Counted from the first letter of the stretch, positions 1 to 8,232 are shown. The stretch is DNA of 16,880 bases from Frankiaceae bacterium (GCA_947479995.1 CANKBT010000020.1:1-16880), one strand, 5' to 3'. Notes: a model not told the origin generated them from the letters alone. Program-made: numbers and translations.

Positions 1-78
<78 letters not shown>

Positions 79-94
79 CACGGTGCGACCGGGG

Positions 95-100
95 AGACTA
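95..100 (-). promoter_or_regulatory. Probable -10 element of tRNA-His
   Basis: The minus strand reads TAGTCT here, matching the actinobacterial TAnnnT -10 consensus. A start about 7 nt downstream would lie roughly 9 nt before the mature tRNA 5' end. The hexamer includes the TAG stop codon of orn, so the tRNA promoter is embedded in the end of that gene. No convincing -35 was identified. Confidence 0.45.
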
Positions 101-703
101 CCCGAGCGGGCCGGTGACCTCCGCCGAGATCTGCTGCGCCTGCTCGGTCGTCGGGCCGGGCGGCGGCACGAAGACCGCGCGGCGGTAGTACGCCAGCTCG
201 GTCACCGACTCGCGGATGTCGGCGAGCGCGCGGTGGCCGCCGCCCTTCTTGGGCGCCTGGTAGTAGGCGCGGGGGTACCAGCGGCGCGCCAGCTCCTTCA
301 CCGAGCTGACGTCGACCATCCGGTAGTGCAGCCAGGCGTCGAGCTCGGGCATGTCGCGCGTCAGGAAGCCGCGGTCGGTCGCGATCGAGTTGCCGCACAG
401 CGGCGCCTTGCGCGCCTCGGGCACGAACTCCTTCACGTACGCCAGCACCTGCTGCTCGGCCTCCTGGAGCGTGACGCGGGAGGCGATCACCGCCTCGGTG
501 AGCCCGCTGCTGGCGTGCATGTCGCGCACGACCGGGAGCATCTGCCCCATCCGCTCGGCCGGCGCCCCGATGACGACGTCGACGCCGTCGCCCAGCACGT
601 TGAGGTCGCTGTCGGTGACGAGCGCGGCGACCTCGATCAGCAGGTCGCTGCCCAGCTCGAGGCCGGTCATCTCGCAGTCGATCCACACCAGTCGGTCGCT
701 CAT
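98..703 (-). CDS. orn: Oligoribonuclease (DEDDh 3'-5' exoribonuclease)
   Basis: Orn degrades RNA oligonucleotides of two to about five residues to mononucleotides in the cytoplasm; it finishes mRNA decay and in many bacteria clears pGpG from cyclic-di-GMP turnover. The 201-residue protein has the family's usual size. The DEDDh residues are visible: D9 and E11 in WIDCEMTGL, D110 in GNSIATDRGFL, then H157 and D162 in GHRALADIRES, with the conserved DVSSVKELARRWYP segment between them. The ATG start at 703 is favoured because TAGGGT (716-711 on the minus strand) sits exactly 7 nt upstream, so the mRNA is probably leaderless. The gene is divergent from the HerA-like gene 23 bp away, and tRNA-His follows it. 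Assignment is secure from motifs; activity is inferred. Confidence 0.97.
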   Translation of the reverse strand: MSDRLVWIDCEMTGLELGSDLLIEVAALVTDSDLNVLGDGVDVVIGAPAERMGQMLPVVRDMHASSGLTEAVIASRVTLQEAEQQVLAYVKEFVPEARKAPLCGNSIATDRGFLTRDMPELDAWLHYRMVDVSSVKELARRWYPRAYYQAPKKGGGHRALADIRESVTELAYYRRAVFVPPPGPTTEQAQQISAEVTGPLG

Positions 704-710
704 GCCCTCG

Positions 711-720
711 ACCCTAAGGT
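711..720. promoter_or_regulatory. Overlapping divergent -10 elements (orn / HerA-like)
   Basis: The ten bases ACCCTAAGGT hold TAAGGT on the plus strand (715-720), 6 nt before the ATG at 727, and TAGGGT on the minus strand (716-711), 7 nt before the ATG at 703. Both match TAnnnT and share the central TA. Both genes would give leaderless transcripts from one symmetrical site, and two polymerases could not occupy it at once. Confidence 0.6.
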
Positions 721-726
721 GCTGCC

Positions 727-2280
727 ATGACCGACCACGTGCAGCAGATCCGCGACGCGTACGCCTTCGACGGCCCGGCGCTCGAGCTCGGCGCCGCGGT
801 GCTCGACGGCACGGCCCACCCGGACGCGCCGGTGCGCATCCCGCTGTCGGTGCTCAACCGCCACGGCCTGGTCGCCGGCGCCACCGGCACGGGCAAGACC
901 AAGACGCTGCAGCTCATCGCCGAGCAGCTCTCCGACGCCGGGGTGCCGGTCTTCCTCGCCGACGTGAAGGGCGACGTGTCGGGCATGGCCGCGCCGGGCG
1001 TCCCGAGCGAGCGGGTCACCGCGCGCGCGGCGGACACCGGCACCGACTGGCAGCCGCGCGGCTTCCCCGCGGAGTTCCTGTCGCTCGGCGGCCTGGGCAC
1101 CGGCGTGCCGGTGCGCGCCACCGTCACGTCGTTCGGGCCGCTGCTGCTCAGCAAGGTCATGGGGCTCAACGAGACGCAGGAGAGCAGCCTCGGGCTGGTC
1201 TTCCACTGGGCCGACCGGGCGGGCCTGCCGCTGCTCGACCTCAAGGACCTGCGGGCGGTCATCACCCACCTCACGAGCGACGAGGGCAAGGCCGACCTCG
1301 AGGGCCTCGGCGGCATGTCCGCCGCGACGGCAGGCGTCATCCTGCGCGAGCTGGTCGGGCTCGAGCAGGGCGGCGGCGACGTCTTCTTCGGCGAGCCGGA
1401 GTTCGACACCGCCGACCTGCTGCGCACGACGCCCGAGGGGCGCGGCGTGCTGTCGATCATGGGCCTCGCGGCGGTGCAGGACCGGCCCGAGCTGTTCTCG
1501 ACGTTCCTCATGTGGCTGCTGGCCGACCTGTTCCAGGAGCTGCCCGAGGTCGGCGACCTCGACCGCCCGAAGCTGGTCTTCTTCCTCGACGAGGCGCACC
1601 TGCTGTTCGACGACGCGAGCGAGGCCTTCCTCGACGCGATCGCCCGCACCGTCCGGCTCATCCGCTCCAAGGGCGTCGGCGTCGTGTTCGTGACGCAGAC
1701 GCCCAAGGACGTGCCGGGGGAGGTGCTCGCGCAGCTCGGCAACCGCGTGCAGCACGCCCTGCGCGCGTTCACGCCGGACGACGCCAAGGCGCTCAAGGCG
1801 ACGGTGAGCACCTTCCCGACGAGCGAGGCGTACGACCTGCGCGAGCTGCTGCCGGCCCTCGGCACGGGCGAGGCGGTCGTCACGGTGCTGTCCGAGACGG
1901 GCGCGCCCACGCCGGTGGCCTGGACGCGGCTGCGCCCGCCGGCGTCGCTCATGGCGCAGCTCGACCCGGCGCAGCAGCAGGCCGCCGTGCAGGCCTCGCC
2001 GCTGCTCGCCGAGTACGGCGCCGCGGTCGACCGCGACAGCGCCTACGAGCGGCTGCTCGCCCGCGTCGCGCCGCCCGAGCCCGAGGCCGCCCCCGAGGCG
2101 GCGCCGGCCGAGGAGCGGCCCGCGCCGGAGCCGGAGCCGGAGCGCCGGCGCGGCCGCGAGGAGAAGGGCGCGGTGCGCGAGGTGCTCGAGTCGAGCGCGT
2201 TCAAGCAGTTCGCGCGCTCGGCCGGCCGCGAGATCGCCCGGTCGCTGTTCGGCACGGCCACGCGGCGCCGGCGCCGCTGA
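727..2280 (+). CDS. HerA-like P-loop ATPase (DUF853 / YjgR family)
   Basis: This 517-residue protein belongs to the DUF853 branch of HerA/FtsK-like ATPases (E. coli YjgR type). The family has a RecA-like hexameric ATPase fold, but its cellular role is not settled. The opening segment ends in a Walker A motif GATGTGKT at residues 51-58. Walker B is KLVFFLDEAHLLF with D288 and E289, followed by a sensor-like VVFVTQTPKDVP and GNRVQHALRAFTP, all typical of the family. After about residue 440 comes a low-complexity Pro/Glu/Ala linker and then a basic tail ending in RRRRR, which could contact nucleic acid (inference). The ATG at 727 follows a -10-like TAAGGT by 6 nt; AAGG within the same stretch could also act as a weak ribosome site. 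Divergent from orn. Confidence 0.9.
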   Translation: MTDHVQQIRDAYAFDGPALELGAAVLDGTAHPDAPVRIPLSVLNRHGLVAGATGTGKTKTLQLIAEQLSDAGVPVFLADVKGDVSGMAAPGVPSERVTARAADTGTDWQPRGFPAEFLSLGGLGTGVPVRATVTSFGPLLLSKVMGLNETQESSLGLVFHWADRAGLPLLDLKDLRAVITHLTSDEGKADLEGLGGMSAATAGVILRELVGLEQGGGDVFFGEPEFDTADLLRTTPEGRGVLSIMGLAAVQDRPELFSTFLMWLLADLFQELPEVGDLDRPKLVFFLDEAHLLFDDASEAFLDAIARTVRLIRSKGVGVVFVTQTPKDVPGEVLAQLGNRVQHALRAFTPDDAKALKATVSTFPTSEAYDLRELLPALGTGEAVVTVLSETGAPTPVAWTRLRPPASLMAQLDPAQQQAAVQASPLLAEYGAAVDRDSAYERLLARVAPPEPEAAPEAAPAEERPAPEPEPERRRGREEKGAVREVLESSAFKQFARSAGREIARSLFGTATRRRRR

Positions 2281-2292
2281 CGGCGGCCGCGG

Positions 2293-2345
2293 CACCGCCG
2301 CCCCGCCGGTCGCAACACCGCCGCCCCGCCGGCGTCACACCGCCG
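2293..2345 (+). repeat. Direct repeats with about 22-bp period upstream of the first winged-helix gene
   Basis: A 17-base unit CACCGCCGCCCCGCCGG occurs perfectly at 2293-2309 and 2316-2332, and its first eight bases recur at 2338-2345. The steps are 23 and 22 bp, about two helical turns. The array ends 15 bp before the -10-like TAGCGT of the downstream gene, a location suited to an activator or repressor site. Simple GC-rich slippage is an alternative. Confidence 0.6.
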
Positions 2346-2359
2346 ACACGCGTCGCTCC

Positions 2360-2365
2360 TAGCGT
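2360..2365 (+). promoter_or_regulatory. Probable -10 element of first winged-helix gene
   Basis: TAGCGT matches TAnnnT and lies 6 nt before the GTG at 2372, so transcription would begin at the start codon itself. There is no Shine-Dalgarno sequence, which fits a leaderless transcript. Confidence 0.5.
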
Positions 2366-2371
2366 CGGCGC

Positions 2372-2608
2372 GTGCCGGAGCCCGACCCCCTCCCGCCGCG
2401 CGAGGCGGCCGTCCTGCGCGCACTGGAGCAGGCGGGCGGCCGGGTGCTGAGCCGGGCCGACCTGGCGCGGGCGGCCGGCCTCGTCGGCCTGTCGCCGCGC
2501 CGCGTCGACGGCGTGCTCGTGGCCCTGCGCCGCCGGCTGCCGCCCGGCCGGCTGCTCACCGTGCGCGGCCGCGGCTGGGCGCTGCGGCCGCCCGACGGGC
2601 GGCGCTGA
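2372..2608 (+). CDS. Small orphan winged-helix protein (OmpR/PhoB C-terminal domain type)
   Basis: A 78-residue protein that is little more than one winged helix-turn-helix domain. An N-terminal helix (about 9-21, REAAVLRALEQAGG), a second helix around LSRADLARAA, a recognition-helix-like segment SPRRVDGVLVALRRRLP (41-57) and a wing LLTVRGRGWALRP (61-72) follow the order of response-regulator effector domains, whose signature RGxGYxL appears as RGRGWALRP. There is no receiver domain, so input is not by ordinary phosphorylation. The GTG start is supported by TAGCGT 6 nt upstream. A second winged-helix gene 108 bp downstream ends in the same RGWALRP motif, which suggests related proteins. Target and signal are unknown. 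Confidence 0.7.
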   Translation: MPEPDPLPPREAAVLRALEQAGGRVLSRADLARAAGLVGLSPRRVDGVLVALRRRLPPGRLLTVRGRGWALRPPDGRR

Positions 2609-2628
2609 CGACCCCGCGGGTGCACCGA

Positions 2629-2669
2629 CTCGGAACGTCCCGGAAACACGCGGGCCGCCTCCCGGAAAC
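2629..2669 (+). repeat. CGGAA(A)C direct repeats upstream of second winged-helix gene
   Basis: TCCCGGAAAC occurs perfectly at 2638-2647 and 2660-2669, 22 bp apart. A related CTCGGAAC lies at 2629-2636, so the CGGAA cores start at 2631, 2641 and 2663 (steps of 10 and 22 bp). Same-face direct repeats are the usual layout for OmpR/PhoB-type winged-helix proteins. The last copy ends 47 bp before the ATG at 2717, consistent with an autoregulatory site (inference). Confidence 0.55.
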
Positions 2670-2716
2670 CCGCCGTCCGCAGACTCGCGGCGACGACGGA
2701 CACCCCGGAGGACCCC

Positions 2717-3130
2717 ATGGCAGCACCGACCCCCGTGCCGACCCGCACGCCCGCCCCGAGCCACCTGCGCGCCGTCGGCGCCCCGCCGGCCCGGGCCAGC
2801 CACGACTTCCTCGGCCGCGCGGCCGACGCGGGCGTCGAGGTCGGGACGCCGCTGTCGACCGGCGCGCTCGTCGTCGACCTCGCCGGCTACGCCGTGACGC
2901 TCGAGGGCACCGAGCTCGACCTCTCGCCGCGTCAGGTCGAGCTGCTCGCGCTGTTCGTCGCCGAGCCCCGCCGGGTGTGGAGCCGCGAGCAGCTGCACTG
3001 GGTCTGCTGGGGCGACACCAGCCCGTCGCGGCGGGTCGACGTGCAGCTGTGCCGGCTGCGCGCGAAGACCGGGCTCGACCTGTTCCGCAACGTCCGCGAC
3101 CGCGGGTGGGCGCTGCGCCCCGTCGCCTAG
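2717..3130 (+). CDS. Orphan winged-helix transcriptional regulator (Trans_reg_C type)
   Basis: A 137-residue protein with a Pro/Ala-rich N-terminal stretch (1-45) and one OmpR/PhoB-type DNA-binding domain at about 50-134. Visible elements are the beta-sheet LVVDLAGYAVTLEGTELDLS, helix PRQVELLALFVAEP, the RVWSREQLHWVCWG segment, recognition helix SRRVDVQLCRLRAKTG and wing FRNVRDRGWALRP. No phosphoacceptor domain is present. Two Trp (W95, W98) and two Cys (C97, C112) are in or near the DNA-binding core; C97 and C112 could be redox-sensitive, but this is only a suggestion. The ATG is well supported by GGAGG 5 nt upstream (2707-2711). Direct repeats upstream suggest self-regulation. The AlkZ-like gene follows 68 bp later on the same strand. 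Confidence 0.75.
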   Translation: MAAPTPVPTRTPAPSHLRAVGAPPARASHDFLGRAADAGVEVGTPLSTGALVVDLAGYAVTLEGTELDLSPRQVELLALFVAEPRRVWSREQLHWVCWGDTSPSRRVDVQLCRLRAKTGLDLFRNVRDRGWALRPVA

Positions 3131-3153
3131 CCGCCCGGGAGCCCGGCGGCTGG

Positions 3154-3159
3154 CACGCT
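3154..3159 (+). promoter_or_regulatory. Possible -10 element upstream of AlkZ-like gene
   Basis: CACGCT (a CAnnnT variant of the consensus) lies 6 nt before the GTG at 3166. That GTG opens a nine-codon ORF (3166-3195) in frame with, and ending 3 nt before, the proposed start of the AlkZ-like protein. The spacing equals that of the leaderless genes in this window, which makes 3166 a likely transcription start. Confidence 0.35.
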
Positions 3160-3165
3160 GGCGGC

Positions 3166-3195
3166 GTGACCGCCCCCGCGCCGACCGGGCCCTGA
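3166..3195 (+). CDS. Nine-codon upstream ORF (or interrupted N-terminus) of the AlkZ-like gene
   Basis: GTG ACC GCC CCC GCG CCG ACC GGG CCC TGA encodes MTAPAPTGP. It is in the same frame as the AlkZ-like CDS and separated from its GTG (3199) by a single CCC codon. A -10-like CACGCT sits 6 nt upstream, so a leaderless transcript would begin here. It may be a leader peptide giving termination-reinitiation, or the original N-terminus of the glycosylase cut off by a nonsense change or a base-call error. Too short to prove translation. Confidence 0.3.
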   Translation: MTAPAPTGP

Positions 3196-3198
3196 CCC

Positions 3199-4248
3199 GT
3201 GCGCGCCCAGGAGGTCGCGCTGCTGCGGCTGGCCGCGCTGCGCCTCGTCGGCGAGCGGGCCGCCACGCCGGGCGACGCCGTGCGGCACCTGCTCTGCGCG
3301 CAGGGGCAGGAGCTGCCCGGTGCGCTCGCGTCGATCGCCCTGCGCACGGCGGGCGGCACGCGCGCCGCGGTCGTCGCCGCGCTCGACGCCGGCGAGGTCG
3401 TGCGGTCGTGGCCGCAGCGCGGCACCCTGCACCTCGTCGCCGCCGACGACCTGCCGTGGCTGCTCGACCTGTGCGCCGCCCGCGTGGTGCGCGGCACGGC
3501 CGGCCGCCAGGCGCAGCTGGGCCTCGACGCGGCGCAGGTCGAGCGGGCTCGCGACGCGGTGGTCGGCGCCCTGGAGGGCGGCCGGCGGCTGGCGCGCGCG
3601 GAGCTGCTGGCCGTGCTCGACGCCGCGGGACTGGAGCCCACCGGTCAGCGCGGCGCCTGGCTGCTGTCGCTGCTCGCCATGACCGGCACGCTCGTGCTCG
3701 GGCCGGTGGCCGGGCGCGAGCAGCAGTGGGTGCTCCTGCGCGAGTGGGTGCCGTCGGCGCGGCGCCTCGAGGGCGACGAGGCGCTCGGCGCGCTGGCCCT
3801 GCGCTACCTGCGCAGCCACGGCCCCGCCACCGCCGCCGACGTCGCGCGCTGGGCCGGCGTGACGCTCGGGCAGGCGCGCACCGGCGTCGCGCTCGCCCGC
3901 CCGCACCTGGAGGCGGTCGACGTCGACGGCGTCGAGCACCTGCTCGACCCGGAGGTGCCGGACCGGCTCGCCGCCGCCCGGGCGGAGGCCCGCGGCGTGC
4001 TCTTGCTGCCCGGCTTCGACGAGCTGGTGCTCGGCTACGCCGACCGCTCGACCACCGTCCCGGCCGAGCACGCCGACCGCATCTGCCCCGGGGGCAACGG
4101 CGTCTTCCGCCCGACCGTCGTCGCCGCCGGCCGCGCCGTCGGCACGTGGCGGCCGGACGGCACCGCCGAGCCCTTCACCGCCTTCACCCCCGCGGTCGCC
4201 CGGGCCGTGCCGCGGGTGCTGGCCGCGACCGCCGCCACCCGCGCCTGA
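3199..4248 (+). CDS. AlkZ/YcaQ-like winged-helix DNA glycosylase (HTH_42 family)
   Basis: This 349-residue protein matches the HTH_42 family, which includes Streptomyces AlkZ (removes azinomycin adducts and crosslinks) and E. coli YcaQ/AlkX. Landmarks are the N-terminal helix with the catalytic-type QxQ motif (Q35-G36-Q37 in LLCAQGQELPGALASIALRT), the segment VVRSWPQRGTLHLVAADDLPWLL at about 69-91, and the C-terminal blocks LLPGFDELVLGYADRS (about 268-283) and PGGNGVFRPTVV. Length fits AlkZ (about 370). QxQ resembles AlkZ rather than the QxD of YcaQ; that either acts on crosslinks here is inference. No toxin biosynthesis genes are visible nearby, so general alkylation repair is more likely than self-resistance. 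The GTG at 3199 has no clear ribosome site and follows the short upstream ORF. Confidence 0.82.
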   Translation: MRAQEVALLRLAALRLVGERAATPGDAVRHLLCAQGQELPGALASIALRTAGGTRAAVVAALDAGEVVRSWPQRGTLHLVAADDLPWLLDLCAARVVRGTAGRQAQLGLDAAQVERARDAVVGALEGGRRLARAELLAVLDAAGLEPTGQRGAWLLSLLAMTGTLVLGPVAGREQQWVLLREWVPSARRLEGDEALGALALRYLRSHGPATAADVARWAGVTLGQARTGVALARPHLEAVDVDGVEHLLDPEVPDRLAAARAEARGVLLLPGFDELVLGYADRSTTVPAEHADRICPGGNGVFRPTVVAAGRAVGTWRPDGTAEPFTAFTPAVARAVPRVLAATAATRA

Positions 4249-4254
4249 GGGCCG

Positions 4255-4347
4255 CGTCGTCCACCTGCGCCCGTGGAGCCGCGCCGGGCGCCGGGTCCGC
4301 GGGCCTCCGCGCGCGCCCGCGCCCGGCCGCCGGTCAGGTGGACGACG
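4255..4347. repeat. 13-bp inverted repeat downstream of the AlkZ-like gene
   Basis: CGTCGTCCACCTG at 4255-4267 is perfectly complementary to CAGGTGGACGACG at 4335-4347. The 67-base interval is itself extremely GC-rich. The left arm begins 7 bp after the TGA of the AlkZ-like gene. It could be a terminator-like structure or a protein-binding pair; no T-tract follows. Confidence 0.6.
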
Positions 4348-4385
4348 GGGCCTCCACGCACGCGCGTCGCGGCGGGGAACCTCGG

Positions 4386-4452
4386 CCCTCCACCTCGCGG
4401 ACGACCGGGGCTCGTGCGCGCCCGGCCCCCGCGCCGCGCGGGAGGTGGAGGG
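4386..4452. repeat. 10-bp inverted repeat downstream of tRNA-Arg
   Basis: CCCTCCACCT at 4386-4395 pairs with AGGTGGAGGG at 4443-4452, with CGCG next to each arm. It lies 3' of the minus-strand tRNA-Arg and shares the TCCACCT/AGGTGGA core with the neighbouring inverted repeat at 4255-4347. The whole 4249-4492 stretch holds no gene that I can support. Confidence 0.5.
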
Positions 4453-4492
4453 TCCGCGTTCCGGCGTCCGCGGGCGGGGCGCCGGCGGGGAG

Positions 4493-4566
4493 CGCGCCCG
4501 GGAGGGGTCGAACCTCCGACCTGCCGCTTAGAAGGCGGCTGCTCTGTCCAGCTGAGCTACGGGCGC
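4493..4566 (-). tRNA. tRNA-Arg (anticodon TCT)
   Basis: The minus strand gives a complete cloverleaf. Acceptor GCGCCCG pairs with CGGGCGC, the D arm contains GTAGCTCAGCTGGACAGAGC, the anticodon stem GCCGC/GCGGC encloses loop CTTCTAA with anticodon TCT (reads AGA), and the T arm is GGAGG-TTCGACC-CCTCC. The discriminator is G (4493) and CCA is not encoded. AGA is very rare in such GC-rich genomes, so this is a minor tRNA. A CACACT hexamer on the minus strand at 4583-4578, 11 nt before the 5' end, may be its -10. Confidence 0.96.
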
Positions 4567-4641
4567 CGAGCGCGCCCAGTGTGCCCGACCGCGCGCGGGA
4601 CCGGTGCCGTGGTCGCGCCCCCGCGCGGCGCCCGGCTGCGG

Positions 4642-4647
4642 CATGCT
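4642..4647 (+). promoter_or_regulatory. Possible -10 element of small membrane protein gene
   Basis: CATGCT, a CAnnnT variant of the -10 consensus, lies 6 nt before the GTG at 4654. No ribosome binding site precedes that GTG, so a leaderless transcript is plausible. Confidence 0.35.
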
Positions 4648-4653
4648 GCCGCG

Positions 4654-5136
4654 GTGACGAGCGCACCCGCTGGCCTGGGCACCCGCGACGAGCGGCTGCA
4701 GGAGGGCGTCCTCGTGGCGCTCCAGCTGCTGGTCGTGGTGCCGCTCCTCGTGCTGCTCGGGGCGGCGACGACCGCCGACGCGTACGCCGGCCTCGACGAC
4801 GAGTCGGCGCGCGACGCCCGGCGGGCCTCCCTGCTCGGCCTCGCGGCCGACGTCGACGGGGCGACGGCCGTCGCGGCGTGGCTGGTGCTGCTGCTGGTCG
4901 TCGCCACCGCCCTCGCGGCGCTCGTGCCCGGTCGTCGCGCCGAGACGGTGGCCGCCGGCCTCGCGGGCGTGCTCTTCGCCGGGTGGCTGGCCCTGCAGGC
5001 GCTGGTCGCGCGGGGCAGCGACGCCGTGCGGCTGGACGGCAACGGGTACGAGGCGGCCGGCGGCGCGTGGTGGCCGGGCGTGCTGGCCGTCGCGGTGGTG
5101 ACGGTCGTCGCGGCCCGCCGGGCGGTGCGCGACTAG
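4654..5136 (+). CDS. Uncharacterised four-helix membrane protein
   Basis: A 160-residue protein I do not recognise. Four hydrophobic segments are visible: about 19-38 (VLVALQLLVVVPLLVLLGAA), 71-91 (AVAAWLVLLLVVATALAALV), 98-118 (VAAGLAGVLFAGWLALQALV) and 138-155 (WWPGVLAVAVVTVVAA). The loop between the first two is acidic and charged (ADAYAGLDDESARDARR); the C-terminus is short and basic. The GTG at 4654 was chosen because of the -10-like CATGCT 6 nt upstream and because the reading frame before it runs through tRNA-Arg. The stop codon overlaps that of acdH on the other strand in a shared CTAG (5133-5136). Confidence 0.65.
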   Translation: MTSAPAGLGTRDERLQEGVLVALQLLVVVPLLVLLGAATTADAYAGLDDESARDARRASLLGLAADVDGATAVAAWLVLLLVVATALAALVPGRRAETVAAGLAGVLFAGWLALQALVARGSDAVRLDGNGYEAAGGAWWPGVLAVAVVTVVAARRAVRD

Positions 5137-6280
5137 AGCCCGAGGTCGCGGGCGATGAGCATGAGCTGCACCTCGGTGGTGCCCTCGCCGACCTCGAGGA
5201 TCTTGCTGTCGCGGTAGTGCCGCGAGACGACGTACTCGTTCATGAAGCCGTAGCCGCCGTGCACCTGGGTGGCGTCGCGGGCGTTGTCCATCGCGGCCTC
5301 GCCGGCGACGAGCTTGGCGATCGAGGCCTCGGTCTTGAAGGGCAGGCCGGCGAGCATCTTGGCCGCCGCGTCGTAGTAGGCGGTGCGCGCGGTGTGCGCC
5401 CGCGCCTGCATGCGCGCGATCTTGAAGGCGATGGCCTGGTTCTTGCCGATGGCCGAGCCGAACGCCTCGCGCTCCTTGGCGTACTTCACGCTCTCGTCGA
5501 CGCAGCCCTGCGCGACGCCGGTGGCGACGGCGGCGATGGCGATGCGCCCCTCGTCGAGGATCGACAGGAAGTTGGCGTAGCCGCGGCCGCGCGTGCCGAG
5601 CAGGTTCTCCTCGGGCACGCGCACGTCGCTGAACGTCAGCGGGTGCGTGTCGGAGGCGTTCCAGCCGACCTTGTCGTACGGCGGCTCGGCGGTGAAGCCG
5701 GGCGTCGGCACCGGCACGAGGATGGCGCTGATCTCCTTCTTGCCGCTGCTCATCGTGCCGGTGACGGCGGTGGTGGTGACGAGCGAGGTGATGTCGGTGC
5801 CGGAGTTGGTGATGAAGGCCTTGGTGCCGTTGAGGACCCACTCGCCGCTCTCGAGCACGGCGGTCGTGCGGGTGCCGCCGGCGTCGCTGCCGGCGCCGGG
5901 CTCGGTGAGGCCGAACGCCCCGAGCGCGCGCCCCGCGACGAGGTCGGGCAGGAAGCGCTCCTTCTGCGCGTCGGTGCCGAAGCGGAAGACCGGCATGGCG
6001 CCGAGCGAGACGCCCGCCTCGAGCGTCATGGCGACGCTCTGGTCGACCTTGCCGAGCTCCTCGAGCGCGAGGCACAGCGCGAAGTAGTCGCCGCCCATGC
6101 CGCCGTGCTCCTCGGGGAACGGCAGCCCGAACAGGCCCATCTCCGCCATGCCGCGCACGACCTCGTACGGGAAGGTCTTGTCGCGGTCGTGCTGGTAGCT
6201 GACCGGGGCGACCACCTCGCGCGCGAACTCGCGCACGGTCTTGACCAGAGCCTGCTGGTCCTCGGTGAGCCGGGTGTCGA

Positions 6281-6284
<4 letters not shown>
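5133..6284 (-). CDS. acdH: Acyl-CoA dehydrogenase, branched/short-chain (AcdH-like)
   Basis: A 383-residue FAD-dependent acyl-CoA dehydrogenase forming the alpha,beta double bond of acyl-CoA. FAD/substrate motifs are visible in FGLTEPGAGSDAGGTRT and ITNSGTDITS; the C-terminal HGGYGFMNEYVVSRHYRDSKILEVGEGTTEVQ includes the probable catalytic base E367. Human-type isovaleryl-CoA dehydrogenase lacks Glu here and uses one in an earlier helix, where this protein appears to have Gly (LDEGR context). It therefore resembles the broad branched-chain AcdH of Streptomyces more than dedicated IVD. The GTG at 6284 overlaps the accA1 stop in GTGA and is preceded by GGAGAGG 7 nt upstream, so it is translationally coupled. 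Last gene of the operon; it likely supplies 3-methylcrotonyl-CoA to the carboxylase (inference). Confidence 0.9.
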
Positions 6285-8227
<1,943 letters not shown>

Positions 8228-8232
8228 GCCGG

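Noticed and set aside
2263..2278. GCGGCGCCGGCGCCGC palindrome at the end of the HerA-like gene as a terminator
   Set aside because: It lies in Arg codons of the coding tail, has no loop suitable for a hairpin and is expected from GC-rich codon runs.
2631..2700. GGAAC-like -35 of an ECF sigma factor promoter before the second winged-helix gene
   Set aside because: No matching GTT or CGTC-type -10 occurs 16-19 bp downstream of any copy; repeated copies in phase fit a regulator site better.
4493..4566. tRNA-Arg as an integration (att) site of a mobile element
   Set aside because: No integrase and no duplicated tRNA 3' end were seen on either side within the window.
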